The position numbers were made by a program, and so were the translations under genes. Shown piece by piece: positions 16,765 through 25,335 of a stretch of DNA of 64,000 nt. The notes under the pieces were generated by a model, which was not told the DNA's origin, made no database searches, and saw only the letters and a program-made list of their open reading frames with translations. How positions within the stretch are numbered: the first letter of the stretch is position 1; every line of letters begins with the position of its first letter. Where the stretch lies: the NCBI GenBank assembly GCA_041394265.1, contig JAWKIO010000005.1, positions 2,542,001-2,606,000 of the forward strand, in the 5' to 3' direction. Origin of the DNA: Acidimicrobiales bacterium. Its GTDB lineage: Bacteria; Actinomycetota; Acidimicrobiia; Acidimicrobiales; SZUA-35.

Positions 16765-17532
16765 GTGGCAGGCTCGATCGAGGCCAAGGCGACGAGACGC
16801 CGACGCATCTTGCGAGGGTCCATCGCCGCCGTTCTCGTGGTCTTCTTCGGTTTCGGGTGGCTCGACCGCTCCGACGAGGCGAGCCTGTCGTTTGGTGATC
16901 GTCGTCGCATCGTTGTCGTCTCCGATGCCGGCCCGGTCGAGGTGCGCAGCGGGACCGAGAACCGGGCCAGCCACAGCGACTCGTTCCTCGTCCGGCGCCC
17001 AACCGTCGAGCTCGCCAACGACGGCGACGAAGCGGTCTTCCGCGTCCGGTGCGAGACCAGATGGCCGTGTCGGGCGACGACGTCGATCGAGGTCGTCCCC
17101 GGTACCGAGCTGGTGGTCATTGCCGACGCCGGCGCCGTGCAGGTGCACTCGTTCGCCGGCAACTTGACCGTGTTCTCCGACCGCGACGACGTCCTCCTCG
17201 GTCCCATCGCCGGATCCGCTCGAGTCGTCAGCGCAACCGGTGATGTCGCCGGGTTCGGTCTCGCGCTGGAGCAGCTCACCGTCGAACTCGACGATGCGTC
17301 GATGGCGCTCGAGTTCGCTGCACCTCCCCTCACCGTCGTGCTCACCAACGACAGCGGCAACGTCGATCTCGTCGTACCCGACACCGGGTACGACCTCACG
17401 GTCGTCACCGACGACGACATGGCCGACCAGGTCGACGTCGGCGTCGGGGCCGCGGCCGAGACGGGCTCGACCGTCTCCATACGCAGCGGCGGCCCGGTCA
17501 CGGTCTCGCCCTTCGACCAGGCAACTCAGTAG
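16765..17532 (+). CDS. Signal-anchored beta-rich protein, DUF4097 (putative adhesin)-like
   Basis: GTG 16765 opens MAGSIEAKATRRRRILRG, then a membrane helix SIAAVLVVFFGFGWL (about residues 19-33). The outer part of about 220 residues consists of short repeated beta strands (VEVRSGTE, VQVHSFAGNLTVFSDRDDV, ARVVSATGDVAGFG, LTVELDDASMALEF, LTNDSGNVDLVVPD, VSIRSGGPVTV), the parallel beta-solenoid pattern of DUF4097-type proteins. Function is unknown; it is likely to lie outside the cell membrane. The next gene begins 33 bp downstream. Confidence 0.65.
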   Translation: MAGSIEAKATRRRRILRGSIAAVLVVFFGFGWLDRSDEASLSFGDRRRIVVVSDAGPVEVRSGTENRASHSDSFLVRRPTVELANDGDEAVFRVRCETRWPCRATTSIEVVPGTELVVIADAGAVQVHSFAGNLTVFSDRDDVLLGPIAGSARVVSATGDVAGFGLALEQLTVELDDASMALEFAAPPLTVVLTNDSGNVDLVVPDTGYDLTVVTDDDMADQVDVGVGAAAETGSTVSIRSGGPVTVSPFDQATQ

Positions 17533-17565
17533 CCAAATGTCCGACGTCCTGATAGTCGTGGACCC

Positions 17566-18351
17566 GTGAACGCCGACGACCGACGCCACCGGCTCAACGC
17601 TGTGTTGTTGGAGCCCGACCCGACCGATGCGCTCTGGGAGCTCTGCTCGTCCGGAGATGCCGACATCGTGGTGCCCGAGCTCGGTGCGCTCGAACTCGAG
17701 CAAGACCCGATCCATCGACACAAGGACGTGCTGGCACACACCATCGCCGTCACGGCGAAGACCCGCCCCGACCTCACGCTCCGGTTGGCCGCGCTGTTCC
17801 ACGACATCGGCAAGCCGGCGACCCGGTCGTTCGACCATGGCGGCGTCACCTTCCGTCATCACGAAGCCGTCGGTGCGAAGATCACCAAGCGTCGCATGCG
17901 AGACCTCGGCTACGAATCCGAGGTCGTGAAAGACGTCGCCGAGCTCGTCCGGTTGTCGGGCCGCTTCAAGGGCTACGGCGATGGCTGGACCGATTCGGCC
18001 GTTCGGCGCTACACCCGCGATGCCGGGCACCTGTTCGGCCTGCTCAACGAACTCGTCCGCGCCGACTGCACCACTCGGAACCGGGCGAAGGAAGCCCGCC
18101 TCCACGAGCAGATCGACGATCTCGAACGACGAGTCGTCCGTCTGGCCCGCGAAGCGCAGGAGGCAGCCGAGCGACCGCAGCTCGACGGCAAGGCCGTCAT
18201 GGAACTCCTCGGGCTCCCCGCCGGTCGCGAGGTCGGCGAGGCACTGGCCTTCCTGCTCGAACTCAAACGGACCGAAGGCGAGTTGGCCGACGACGAGATC
18301 GAGGCTCGGCTGCGGTCGTGGTGGGAGCAGCGAACCGGTGCCGGATCCTGA
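17566..18351 (+). CDS. HD-domain phosphohydrolase resembling the C-terminal half of CCA-adding enzymes
   Basis: The GTG at 17566 opens a 261-residue protein with an HD fold: HRHKDVLAHTIAVTA, RLAALFHDIGKPATR (HD pair), FRHHEAVGAK and KDVAELVRLSGRF. This is the order found in the HD region that follows the polymerase head of bacterial tRNA nucleotidyltransferases, but the nucleotidyltransferase head is missing. The C-terminus is helical (LHEQIDDLERRVVRLARE) and ends with a PcnB-like GREVGEALAFLLELKRTEG segment. It is thus a stand-alone phosphohydrolase, substrate unknown. Its stop overlaps the start of the alkyltransferase-like gene. Confidence 0.75.
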   Translation: MNADDRRHRLNAVLLEPDPTDALWELCSSGDADIVVPELGALELEQDPIHRHKDVLAHTIAVTAKTRPDLTLRLAALFHDIGKPATRSFDHGGVTFRHHEAVGAKITKRRMRDLGYESEVVKDVAELVRLSGRFKGYGDGWTDSAVRRYTRDAGHLFGLLNELVRADCTTRNRAKEARLHEQIDDLERRVVRLAREAQEAAERPQLDGKAVMELLGLPAGREVGEALAFLLELKRTEGELADDEIEARLRSWWEQRTGAGS

Positions 18352-18628
18352 GCCGACACCATTCGAGGCGGCGGTGATCGCTGTTCTCGTCGCCACGGAA
18401 CCGGGCGACGTCATGACCTACGGCGAAGTGGCGGCCGAGGCCGGCTTTCCCGGCGCTGCCCGGGCGATCGGGGGCGTGCTGCGACGCCACGAGGGGCTGC
18501 CGTGGTGGCGTGTGGTGGCGGCCAATGGTCGGATCATCCCGCATGACCCCGACGAGCACGCACGACGGCTCGCTGCCGAGGGTGTGGTCGTGGTGAACGG
18601 CCGAGTGAAGGCCACACCCCACGCCTGA
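18338..18628 (+). CDS. Alkyltransferase-like protein (ATL), Trp in place of the acceptor Cys
   Basis: GTG 18338 overlaps the HD gene by 14 nt. The 96-residue product matches the DNA-binding half of O6-alkylguanine-DNA alkyltransferases: EPGDVMTYGEVAAEAGFPGAARAIGGVL, then LPWWRVVAANGRI where the active PCHRV Cys is replaced by Trp. ATLs bind O6-alkylguanine lesions without repairing them and hand them to nucleotide excision repair. The overlap with the HD gene indicates co-translation. It is full length for the family. Confidence 0.85.
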   Translation: MPDPEPTPFEAAVIAVLVATEPGDVMTYGEVAAEAGFPGAARAIGGVLRRHEGLPWWRVVAANGRIIPHDPDEHARRLAAEGVVVVNGRVKATPHA

Positions 18629-18650
18629 GGCGCCACCGTGGTGCGGCGGG

Positions 18651-19598
18651 TCAGGGGCGGAGGGGGTAGCCGAAGTGACCCAAGACCGGAGCGGTGATGG
18701 CGGTGACGATCCGTCGTGACGTCGGATCGAGCTGCGTCTTCCACGCATCGTCGAGACGCAGCGTCAGATCGGCTCCACCGAACCGAAGCGGGTTGCCGGC
18801 GATCGAGTGCATCGGGGTGCGCAGCTTGGCCTCGTTGCCGTCGAGGAATCCGAGTTGGCCGTCCTCGATGCTCAGCCCGGCGAACTCGGCGATGTAGCGG
18901 ATGGTCTGCGTCGGTCGAGTGAGGAAGTCCTCATAGCGCAGCGTCATCGTCGGTACGCCGAGCTGGGCGAGTGTCCGGAAGCCCAGGTTGTCCGTGACCC
19001 AGCGCAGTGCCGTGCGCTCCGGGCGGTAGATCGGCATCACCTCGTCGGGCCCGGCTTCGGGCCGCTTGACCTCCTTGGTCCACGAGTACGCGACACCACG
19101 CGGGTCACGCACCAGGTGGAGCACCCTGACGTCGAGCGAGGGATCGGTGGCGAGCAGCGTCGCCGTCGACAGATGCTTGCTCGACTCGAGCAGGACCTGT
19201 GGACCGCCTGCGGTCGTCGCTGCAGCGAGCAGCACTCGCCGCAGGTGGTCGACGTACTCGACCTCGTCGGTGTTCAGCTGCCGTGACTTCAGCGCGGCGA
19301 AGATCTGGGGCAGGCGTCGGCTGCGATCGATCGACCAGCGAAGATCGATGAGTCGGTCGACGTCGAGTTGGTCCCAGCCGCCAAAGGCTTCGACGCCAAC
19401 GGATTGCCAGTGGGCGCACTCGGCGAACGGCTCGCCGCAACCGCATCGTTCGTGGTCTCGCACGCCGCGCTCCCACAGGTGCACAGTTTCGCCGACCGAG
19501 AACGTGTCGGGCAGCTCGTTGAGGAGCTTCTCGATCAGCGTGCTGCCCGAACGGCCGAGACCGCCGGTGAACAGCACCGTCTGGCGTTCGCTCGTCAC
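18651..19598 (-). CDS. Sulfotransferase family protein (second of a coupled pair)
   Basis: The GTG at 19598 overlaps the upstream TGA (GTGA), giving 315 residues that begin directly with the fold: TVLFTGGLGRSGSTLIEKLL is the 5'-phosphosulfate loop and VRVLHLVRDPRGVAYSW the 3'-phosphate loop for PAPS. A long frame upstream of this GTG is a shadow of the neighbour. Sulfotransferases move sulfate from PAPS to hydroxyls or amines on sugars, lipids or small molecules; the acceptor is unknown. A Cys-containing segment (RCGCGEPFAECAHW) is unusual and may bind metal. It converges with the ATL gene. Confidence 0.85.
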   Translation of the reverse strand: MTSERQTVLFTGGLGRSGSTLIEKLLNELPDTFSVGETVHLWERGVRDHERCGCGEPFAECAHWQSVGVEAFGGWDQLDVDRLIDLRWSIDRSRRLPQIFAALKSRQLNTDEVEYVDHLRRVLLAAATTAGGPQVLLESSKHLSTATLLATDPSLDVRVLHLVRDPRGVAYSWTKEVKRPEAGPDEVMPIYRPERTALRWVTDNLGFRTLAQLGVPTMTLRYEDFLTRPTQTIRYIAEFAGLSIEDGQLGFLDGNEAKLRTPMHSIAGNPLRFGGADLTLRLDDAWKTQLDPTSRRIVTAITAPVLGHFGYPLRP

Positions 19599-20590
19599 GA
19601 CCAGCGCATCGAGCGACCGAGCAACTGCTCCAGCTCGACGATGTCGTCGGCCAGCATCGAACGGACCCGGTCGACGACCGCGGGATCGATCGCATCCTTC
19701 GGCTTCATGTTCCACGCCCGGAACTCGTCGGGCATGAACGACGCCAGACCCAGGAATTCGAGCACTTCGGCGTAGACCGACGCCGGATCGGCGTAGAAAT
19801 CCTCGGACCGCAGCACCAGGAGCTGGTTGGCCGGGTAGGCGTTCATCCACCGGCGCAGGCCACGGGCGTAGCGGCCCTGGTCGACGTAGGAGTAGTGCTG
19901 GTGGGCGAAGCTCTGGTGGGCCGGATCGGCCAACATACGCGCTTCTTCGCCGTCGAGACGCCGAGCTTCGACCTCGATTGCGTCGGCAAAGCTCAGCGTC
20001 TCCACCCGGTTGCGGGTTCGCTCGACCCAGTGGCTGTAGGCCCGCTCGACCGGATCCCGCAGCAAGACGATGATCTTGGCGTTCGGCACCATGCCGCGCG
20101 CTCGGACCGGGGCATGGGGATGGTGGAGGTAGTAGGGGGTCGCCTCGCCGATGGCGAGCGGATGCCCTGCCCGGCGTTCACGAAGACCGTGCGCCATGCG
20201 GGTGGGGAAGTGCGAGCGATACCAGTCGTGGCCCCGTCCGTAGTTGACGTCGAAGAAGTACGTGCCCTTCCGGGTCTCACGCGCCGGGAAGAGCGGACGC
20301 ACGTCGGGGTGCAGCAGCAGGTAGCGGGCAAGGGAGGTGGTGCCACCGCGCTTCGCTCCGATGATCAGATAGTCAGGATCGACCCGCAGCGATGCGGTGA
20401 GCGAGCCATAGCGGCGAATGGCCTCGAGCACGTTCGCCTTCGCAACGGCAACGGCGCCCTCAGGAGCCACGTATCGCGAGCCGTACGGCGTCATGTCGAA
20501 CGACGGCGTGTCAGGCAGAGCAACAGGCGATTGAGGAGCTATCGATGCATTCATGGTGGTCCGATCAGGATCCATCGCCTCGTCACGCAT
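19595..20590 (-). CDS. Sulfotransferase (NDST/heparan type), first of a coupled pair
   Basis: The protein of up to 331 residues shows YLIIGAKRGGTTSLARYLLLHPD (PAPS 5' loop) and KIIVLLRDPVERAYSHWVE (3' loop), plus TYFFDVNYGRGHDWYRSHFP typical of the heparan-sulfotransferase-like branch. Three starts are possible (20590, 20575 and 20554). The last gives MNASIAPQS; the one at 20575 has GAGG just upstream. Its stop overlaps the next sulfotransferase start by 4 nt, so the pair is translationally coupled and may act on one product or form a heteromer. It diverges from the F420-type oxidoreductase gene. Confidence 0.85.
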   Translation of the reverse strand: MRDEAMDPDRTTMNASIAPQSPVALPDTPSFDMTPYGSRYVAPEGAVAVAKANVLEAIRRYGSLTASLRVDPDYLIIGAKRGGTTSLARYLLLHPDVRPLFPARETRKGTYFFDVNYGRGHDWYRSHFPTRMAHGLRERRAGHPLAIGEATPYYLHHPHAPVRARGMVPNAKIIVLLRDPVERAYSHWVERTRNRVETLSFADAIEVEARRLDGEEARMLADPAHQSFAHQHYSYVDQGRYARGLRRWMNAYPANQLLVLRSEDFYADPASVYAEVLEFLGLASFMPDEFRAWNMKPKDAIDPAVVDRVRSMLADDIVELEQLLGRSMRWS

Positions 20591-20720
20591 CCCTTCAGCG
20601 TGCCGCGGAAGGGATCGACGAACAATGGTTCCCGTGATCCCTTTTCGGCAGGTCGGAGGTCAGATTTACCCAATCGCTCAACCCGTCGGTAGCCCGTCCT
20701 TGGGAGCCGGCAGGCAGCGA

Positions 20721-20734
20721 GTGACTAGAGTCAC
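20721..20734. promoter_or_regulatory. CRP/GlxR-like palindrome GTGA-N6-TCAC
   Basis: GTGACTAGAGTCAC is a perfect inverted repeat with six-base arms, matching the CRP-family core GTGA-N6-TCAC. It ends 20 nt before the start of the F420-type oxidoreductase gene. A very similar element is at 62059-62072. The location over the expected promoter/leader suggests repression. Confidence 0.45.
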
Positions 20735-20754
20735 GGTGGTCAGGAGGAGGCAGC

Positions 20755-21705
20755 ATGGACGTCGGCATCATCATCGGCGAAGCAACCCCGCTGACCTGGG
20801 ACCGTTGGAAGCACATCGTCCAACTCGTCGAGCGGCTCGGCTACACCTCGTTGTATCGATCCGATCACTATTTCAACGGCACACAGAAGGACGCGATCGA
20901 CGTGTACCTGTCGTTCGTGATGGCGGCTGAGGAGTCGACCAACCTTCGTCTCGGGACGCTGGTGACGCCGGTGACGTTCCGTGAACCGGTCAACGTCGGC
21001 CGGATGGCCCAACAGCTCGACGCGTTGAGTGATGGCCGATTCGTGCTCGGGCTCGGCGCCGGGTGGTACCCCGTCGAACACAGGGTGTACGGCATCGGCT
21101 TCCCGCCGCCCAGCGAGCGGTATGACCGCCTCGACGAGGCCCTCTGTCTGATGAAGGAGCTCTGGTACTCCGACTCGGGGACGTTCGATGGGTCGTACTA
21201 CCGGATCGCCGGTACGGATTCGAAGCCGCACCCACCCGATGGCCGGCCTCGTGTCCTGATCGGGGGCAGTGGCCCGAAGCGCACGCTGAAGATCGTCGCC
21301 GACCACGCACACGAGTGGAACACCACGCCGCTCGACGTCGAAGGATTCCGAGCAGCCAACGCGGCACTCGAGCGGCATTGCGATGCGATCGGACGCGACC
21401 CCGCCGAGATCCGTCGATCGATGCTGGTGTTCGCAACCATCGGGCCTGACGACCATCATCGGCAGCAGGCGCTGGAGCGCTACCTCGGCATGTTCGCGCC
21501 CGCGGGCACCACCCCATCGCTCGAAGCCGTGACGGCGGCCGGGCACGGTCCGTGGCAGGGCTCGGTCGAACAGCTGGTCGACTACGTCGGCCAACTCCGC
21601 GACCAGGGCCTCGACGAAGTGGTCTTCGAGCACTTCTGCCACGAAGACGACACGATCTGCGAATGGATCGCCAGCGACGTGTCGCCGAGGCTCGCGTCTC
21701 TGTAG
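20755..21705 (+). CDS. F420-dependent luciferase-like (LLM) oxidoreductase
   Basis: A strong GGAGGAGG site 5-12 nt upstream fixes the ATG at 20755. The 316-residue protein is a bacterial luciferase-like TIM barrel: IVQLVERLGYTSLYRSDHYF, LRLGTLVTPVTFREPVNVGRMAQQLDALSDGRFVLGLGAGW, PRVLIGGSGPKRTLKIVADHAHEWN and QLVDYVGQLRDQGLDEVVF. In actinobacteria most members of this branch use F420H2, though FMN cannot be excluded. The substrate is unknown. A CRP-like palindrome is just upstream. The indolepyruvate oxidoreductase gene follows on the same strand after 81 bp and may be in the same transcript. Confidence 0.85.
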   Translation: MDVGIIIGEATPLTWDRWKHIVQLVERLGYTSLYRSDHYFNGTQKDAIDVYLSFVMAAEESTNLRLGTLVTPVTFREPVNVGRMAQQLDALSDGRFVLGLGAGWYPVEHRVYGIGFPPPSERYDRLDEALCLMKELWYSDSGTFDGSYYRIAGTDSKPHPPDGRPRVLIGGSGPKRTLKIVADHAHEWNTTPLDVEGFRAANAALERHCDAIGRDPAEIRRSMLVFATIGPDDHHRQQALERYLGMFAPAGTTPSLEAVTAAGHGPWQGSVEQLVDYVGQLRDQGLDEVVFEHFCHEDDTICEWIASDVSPRLASL

Positions 21706-21786
21706 CGACCTCGTTCGCCGCCTGCACGCCCATCGAACCAACCACGAACTGATCAGACGACCACCCGCCGCACCGAGGAGACCACG

Positions 21787-24700
21787 ATGACACTTGCAGA
21801 ATTCCAGCTGGAGGACCGCTTCCGGATCGACGAGGGCGACGTCGCCATGAGCGGCGTGCAAGCGCTCCTTCGCGTGCTCCTGGACCAGCTACGAGCCGAT
21901 CGACGCGATGGCCTCGACAATGCCGCGCTCGTGTCGGGCTATCGAGGTTCACCCCTCGGCGGCATCGACTCGCTCATGCTCGGCAACGCCGACCAACTCG
22001 CCGACAACAACATCACGTTCATCCCGGGGCTCAACGAGGATCTCGGGGCCACGCTCATCTGGGGAAGCCAGGTGGCGAACAAGCAGTTCGACGGCAAGCA
22101 CGATGGTGTGCTCGGCATGTGGTACGGCAAGGCGCCAGGCCTCGATCGCAGCGGCGACGCCATCCGGCACGCCAACACCTGCGGCGTCGATCCGAAGGGC
22201 GGCGTGCTGCTCGTCGCCGGTGACGACCCCGCATCGAAGTCGTCGACCCTGGCCTCCGAATCGGAGTACATGCTCCAGCATCTCCAAACGCCGATCCTCT
22301 ACCCCGGCACGGTGCAGGAGGTGGCCGACTACGGGCGCATCGGCTACGAGCTCTCCCGCTTCAGCGGGTTGTGGGCGGCGCTGAAGATCGTCACGAATGT
22401 TGCCGACGGCTATTCGACCATCAAGGTGGGGCCGGGTCGGGTCCGCACGCAACGCCCCGAGTTCTCGTGGGACGGGCACCCGTGGGCGCCCACGCAGATC
22501 GACTACCCGGTCGGGCCGGCGGCAGTTCGGGCCGAGCTCGAGATCCACGAGGGTCGGATGGTCGCGGTCGAGCGGTTCGCGGCGCTCAACGGACTCAACG
22601 AGGTGACCGTCCCTGCCGCCGACGCGCGGGTCGGGCTCATCGCGGCGGGCAAGACCTACTACGACCTGCGCGAGGCCCTCGACCGCATGGGTCTCGACGA
22701 GCCCACCTTGCATCGACTCGGTGTGCGCGTCCTCAAGCCGGCGCTCGTGTGGCCGCTCGAACCCGCATCGATTCGTGACTTCGCTCGCGGGCTCGACGTC
22801 ATCGTGCTCGTCGAGGAGAAGCGGGGGTTCATCGAGAGCCAGGTGCGGGAGATCCTCTACGGCACGCCGAACGCGCCGATGATCTTCGGCAAGCGGAACC
22901 AGGCCGGCGAGTTCTGGTTCCCCGGGCACGGCGAGATCGACGTGGATCTCGTCGCCCGCAAGCTGCGGCCGTTCCTGGTCGACCGGTTCGGCGAGGCCAA
23001 CATCGGCCTCATCGCCAAGGAGCGCACCTACATCCCCGTGGCGCTCGGCGCCTCCGGTGAGGGTGCGAACCGTGTGCCCAACTTCTGTTCGGGATGCCCG
23101 CACAATCGCTCGACCGTGGTGCCCGACGGCTCCGACGTCGGCGGCGGTATCGGCTGCCACGGCATGGCCGGCCTCCACCCGGGTCGTCACGTCATTGGGC
23201 TGACCCAGATGGGTGGCGAGGGTGCCCAATGGGTCGGCGCGGCGCCGTTCGTCGGGAAGAACCACCGCTTCCAGAACATCGGCGACGGCACCTACCACCA
23301 CTCGGGTTCGTTGGCCCTCCGGCAGGCCGTGGCCGCCGGGACGAACATCACCTACAAGATCCTCTACAACGCTGCGGTCGCCATGACCGGCGGCCAAGAC
23401 GTCGATGGCGGCATGACCGTGCCGGAGCTGACCCGGTCGGTGCAAGCCGAGGGTGTGGCGAAGGTGATGGTCCTCACCGACCACCCCGAGAAGTACGGCT
23501 CGGATGCCGACTTCGCTGCCGGCACCGACGTCTGGCATCGAGATCGACTCGATGAGGCCCAACGCATCCTGCGCGACATTCCCGGCACCACCGTGCTGAT
23601 CTACGACCAGGCCTGCGCCGCCGAGCTGCGTCGAGACCGCAAGCGTGGTCTCGTCGAAGAACCACCGATGCGTGTCTTCATCAACGAGGCGGTGTGCGAG
23701 GGGTGCGGCGACTGCGCCGCCAAGTCCACCTGTCTCTCCGTGCAGCCGGTCGAGACCGAGTTCGGGCGCAAGACCCAGATCCATCAGTCCAGCTGCAACA
23801 AGGACTACAGCTGCCTGCTGGGCGACTGCCCGGCGTTCGTCGAGGTCATCCCGGCCGGCAAGGTCAAGCAGAAGGCGACCGTCGCCATCGCCGCCATCGG
23901 CGACGATCTGCCCGAACCCTCACGGCGCATCGACGAAGGCAACATCCTCATGATGGGGATCGGCGGGACCGGTGTGGTCACCGTCAACCAGCTGCTCGCA
24001 ACGGCTGCCCTGCTCGACGGCAAGGTGGCACATGGTCTCGACCAGACCGGCCTGTCGCAGAAGGGCGGTCCGGTGGTGTCGAACCTCAAGGTTCGGCGCG
24101 CGGGCGATGACCAGTCCGACGAGATCGGCGAAGGCAACAAGATCGGCGCCGGTGAGGCCGACGCCTACCTGGTGTTCGATGTCCTCACCGGCACCAGCTC
24201 GCTGAACCTGGCGAAGGCCACACCCGAACGGACGGTCGCCATCGTGTCGTCGTCGAAGGTGCCGACGCCGACCATGGTGCTCGACACCAAGGCCACCTTC
24301 CCCGAGTTCGAGCGGCTGCGCAGCCTCATCGACGACGCGACCACACCGGCGAAGAACCTCTACTACGACGCCACCAACCTGTCCGACAACCTGTTCCGGT
24401 CCCATATGCCCGCCAACATCATCGTGCTGGGCTCGGCCTATCAGTCGGGCGTCATCCCGATCAGCGCCGATGCGATCGAGCGGGCCATCGAACTCAACGG
24501 GGTGGCGATCGACACGAACATCCAGGCGTTCCGCATCGGACGCAAGATCGCCATCGATCCCGACTTCCTGGCCACACTCGATCTGGAGCGCCCGGGCCGG
24601 GCCAAGCGTGAGATCAAGCGGACCGCGAAGGTCGAGAAGATGATCGCTGCCGTCGACTCGCCGAGCGAGGAGCTCGAACGACTGCTCGGCATCCGGGCGG

Positions 24701-25287
24701 CCGACCTCATCGACTACCAGGACGTGGCGTACGCCCAGGCCTATGTCGATGCTGTTGCCCGAGTCCGCTCGCTCGAGTCGGCGGCCGTCCCCGGCGACTC
24801 GCGCCTCTCCGAGTCCGTTGCTCGCAACCTCCACAAGTTGATGGCCTACAAGGACGAATACGAGGTGGCACGCCTGCACCGTTCCGAAGCCTTCCAGGCC
24901 GCCATCAAGGAACAGTTCGGCGACGAGTCGACGATCACCTACAAGCTGCACCCGCCGACGGCCCGCAAGCTCGGGCTCACGAAGAAGATCGGCCTCGGCC
25001 GCTCCGGCGACATCGCGTTCGCCGGGTTGGCCCGGATGAAGGGGTTGCGAGGCAAGGCGATCGATCCCTTCGGACGCTCGGCCCACCGCACACTCGAACG
25101 TGAGCTCATCGACGAGTACCGCACGGTCATCGACGATCTGCTGGCCGGGTTGAACCAGCACAACGTCGACACTGCGGTCGAGATTGCGGAGCTGCCCGAC
25201 ATGATCCGCGGCTACGAGCAGATCAAGGAGCGCAACGTCGAGGCCTATCGCGCCAAGCTGGCGGAGCTGACCTCGGCTCGGGGCTGA
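21787..25287 (+). CDS. Indolepyruvate/2-oxoacid:ferredoxin oxidoreductase, all subunits fused
   Basis: The 1166-residue protein begins at ATG 21787 after GAGGAG. Order: an N-terminal pyrimidine-type TPP domain with SGYRGSPLGG (about residues 48-57), a transketolase-C-like region, VPNFCSGCPHNRST near 430 and a TPP pyrophosphate-binding region (GIGCHGMAGLHPG); a ferredoxin-like segment with CEGCGDCAAKSTC and later CNKDYSCLLGDC from about 637; then the gamma domain NILMMGIGGTGVVTVNQLL from about 720. This is the fused IorA/B-type enzyme that oxidatively decarboxylates aryl or branched 2-oxoacids to acyl-CoA and reduces ferredoxin. It is cytoplasmic and oxygen-tolerant versions exist in actinobacteria. 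It may follow the F420-type oxidoreductase in one operon. Confidence 0.9.
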   Translation: MTLAEFQLEDRFRIDEGDVAMSGVQALLRVLLDQLRADRRDGLDNAALVSGYRGSPLGGIDSLMLGNADQLADNNITFIPGLNEDLGATLIWGSQVANKQFDGKHDGVLGMWYGKAPGLDRSGDAIRHANTCGVDPKGGVLLVAGDDPASKSSTLASESEYMLQHLQTPILYPGTVQEVADYGRIGYELSRFSGLWAALKIVTNVADGYSTIKVGPGRVRTQRPEFSWDGHPWAPTQIDYPVGPAAVRAELEIHEGRMVAVERFAALNGLNEVTVPAADARVGLIAAGKTYYDLREALDRMGLDEPTLHRLGVRVLKPALVWPLEPASIRDFARGLDVIVLVEEKRGFIESQVREILYGTPNAPMIFGKRNQAGEFWFPGHGEIDVDLVARKLRPFLVDRFGEANIGLIAKERTYIPVALGASGEGANRVPNFCSGCPHNRSTVVPDGSDVGGGIGCHGMAGLHPGRHVIGLTQMGGEGAQWVGAAPFVGKNHRFQNIGDGTYHHSGSLALRQAVAAGTNITYKILYNAAVAMTGGQDVDGGMTVPELTRSVQAEGVAKVMVLTDHPEKYGSDADFAAGTDVWHRDRLDEAQRILRDIPGTTVLIYDQACAAELRRDRKRGLVEEPPMRVFINEAVCEGCGDCAAKSTCLSVQPVETEFGRKTQIHQSSCNKDYSCLLGDCPAFVEVIPAGKVKQKATVAIAAIGDDLPEPSRRIDEGNILMMGIGGTGVVTVNQLLATAALLDGKVAHGLDQTGLSQKGGPVVSNLKVRRAGDDQSDEIGEGNKIGAGEADAYLVFDVLTGTSSLNLAKATPERTVAIVSSSKVPTPTMVLDTKATFPEFERLRSLIDDATTPAKNLYYDATNLSDNLFRSHMPANIIVLGSAYQSGVIPISADAIERAIELNGVAIDTNIQAFRIGRKIAIDPDFLATLDLERPGRAKREIKRTAKVEKMIAAVDSPSEELERLLGIRAADLIDYQDVAYAQAYVDAVARVRSLESAAVPGDSRLSESVARNLHKLMAYKDEYEVARLHRSEAFQAAIKEQFGDESTITYKLHPPTARKLGLTKKIGLGRSGDIAFAGLARMKGLRGKAIDPFGRSAHRTLERELIDEYRTVIDDLLAGLNQHNVDTAVEIAELPDMIRGYEQIKERNVEAYRAKLAELTSARG

Positions 25288-25335
25288 CCTGGATCCCGAC
25301 CTGGCAGCTGGCGGAGCGGCGCGTGCCGGGTGACC

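Noticed and set aside
21949..25161. Long minus-strand open frames (up to about 600 codons) opposite the 2-oxoacid oxidoreductase
   Set aside because: They are mirror frames of a G/C-third-position-biased gene; their translations are Val/Gly/Asp/His-rich with no motif.
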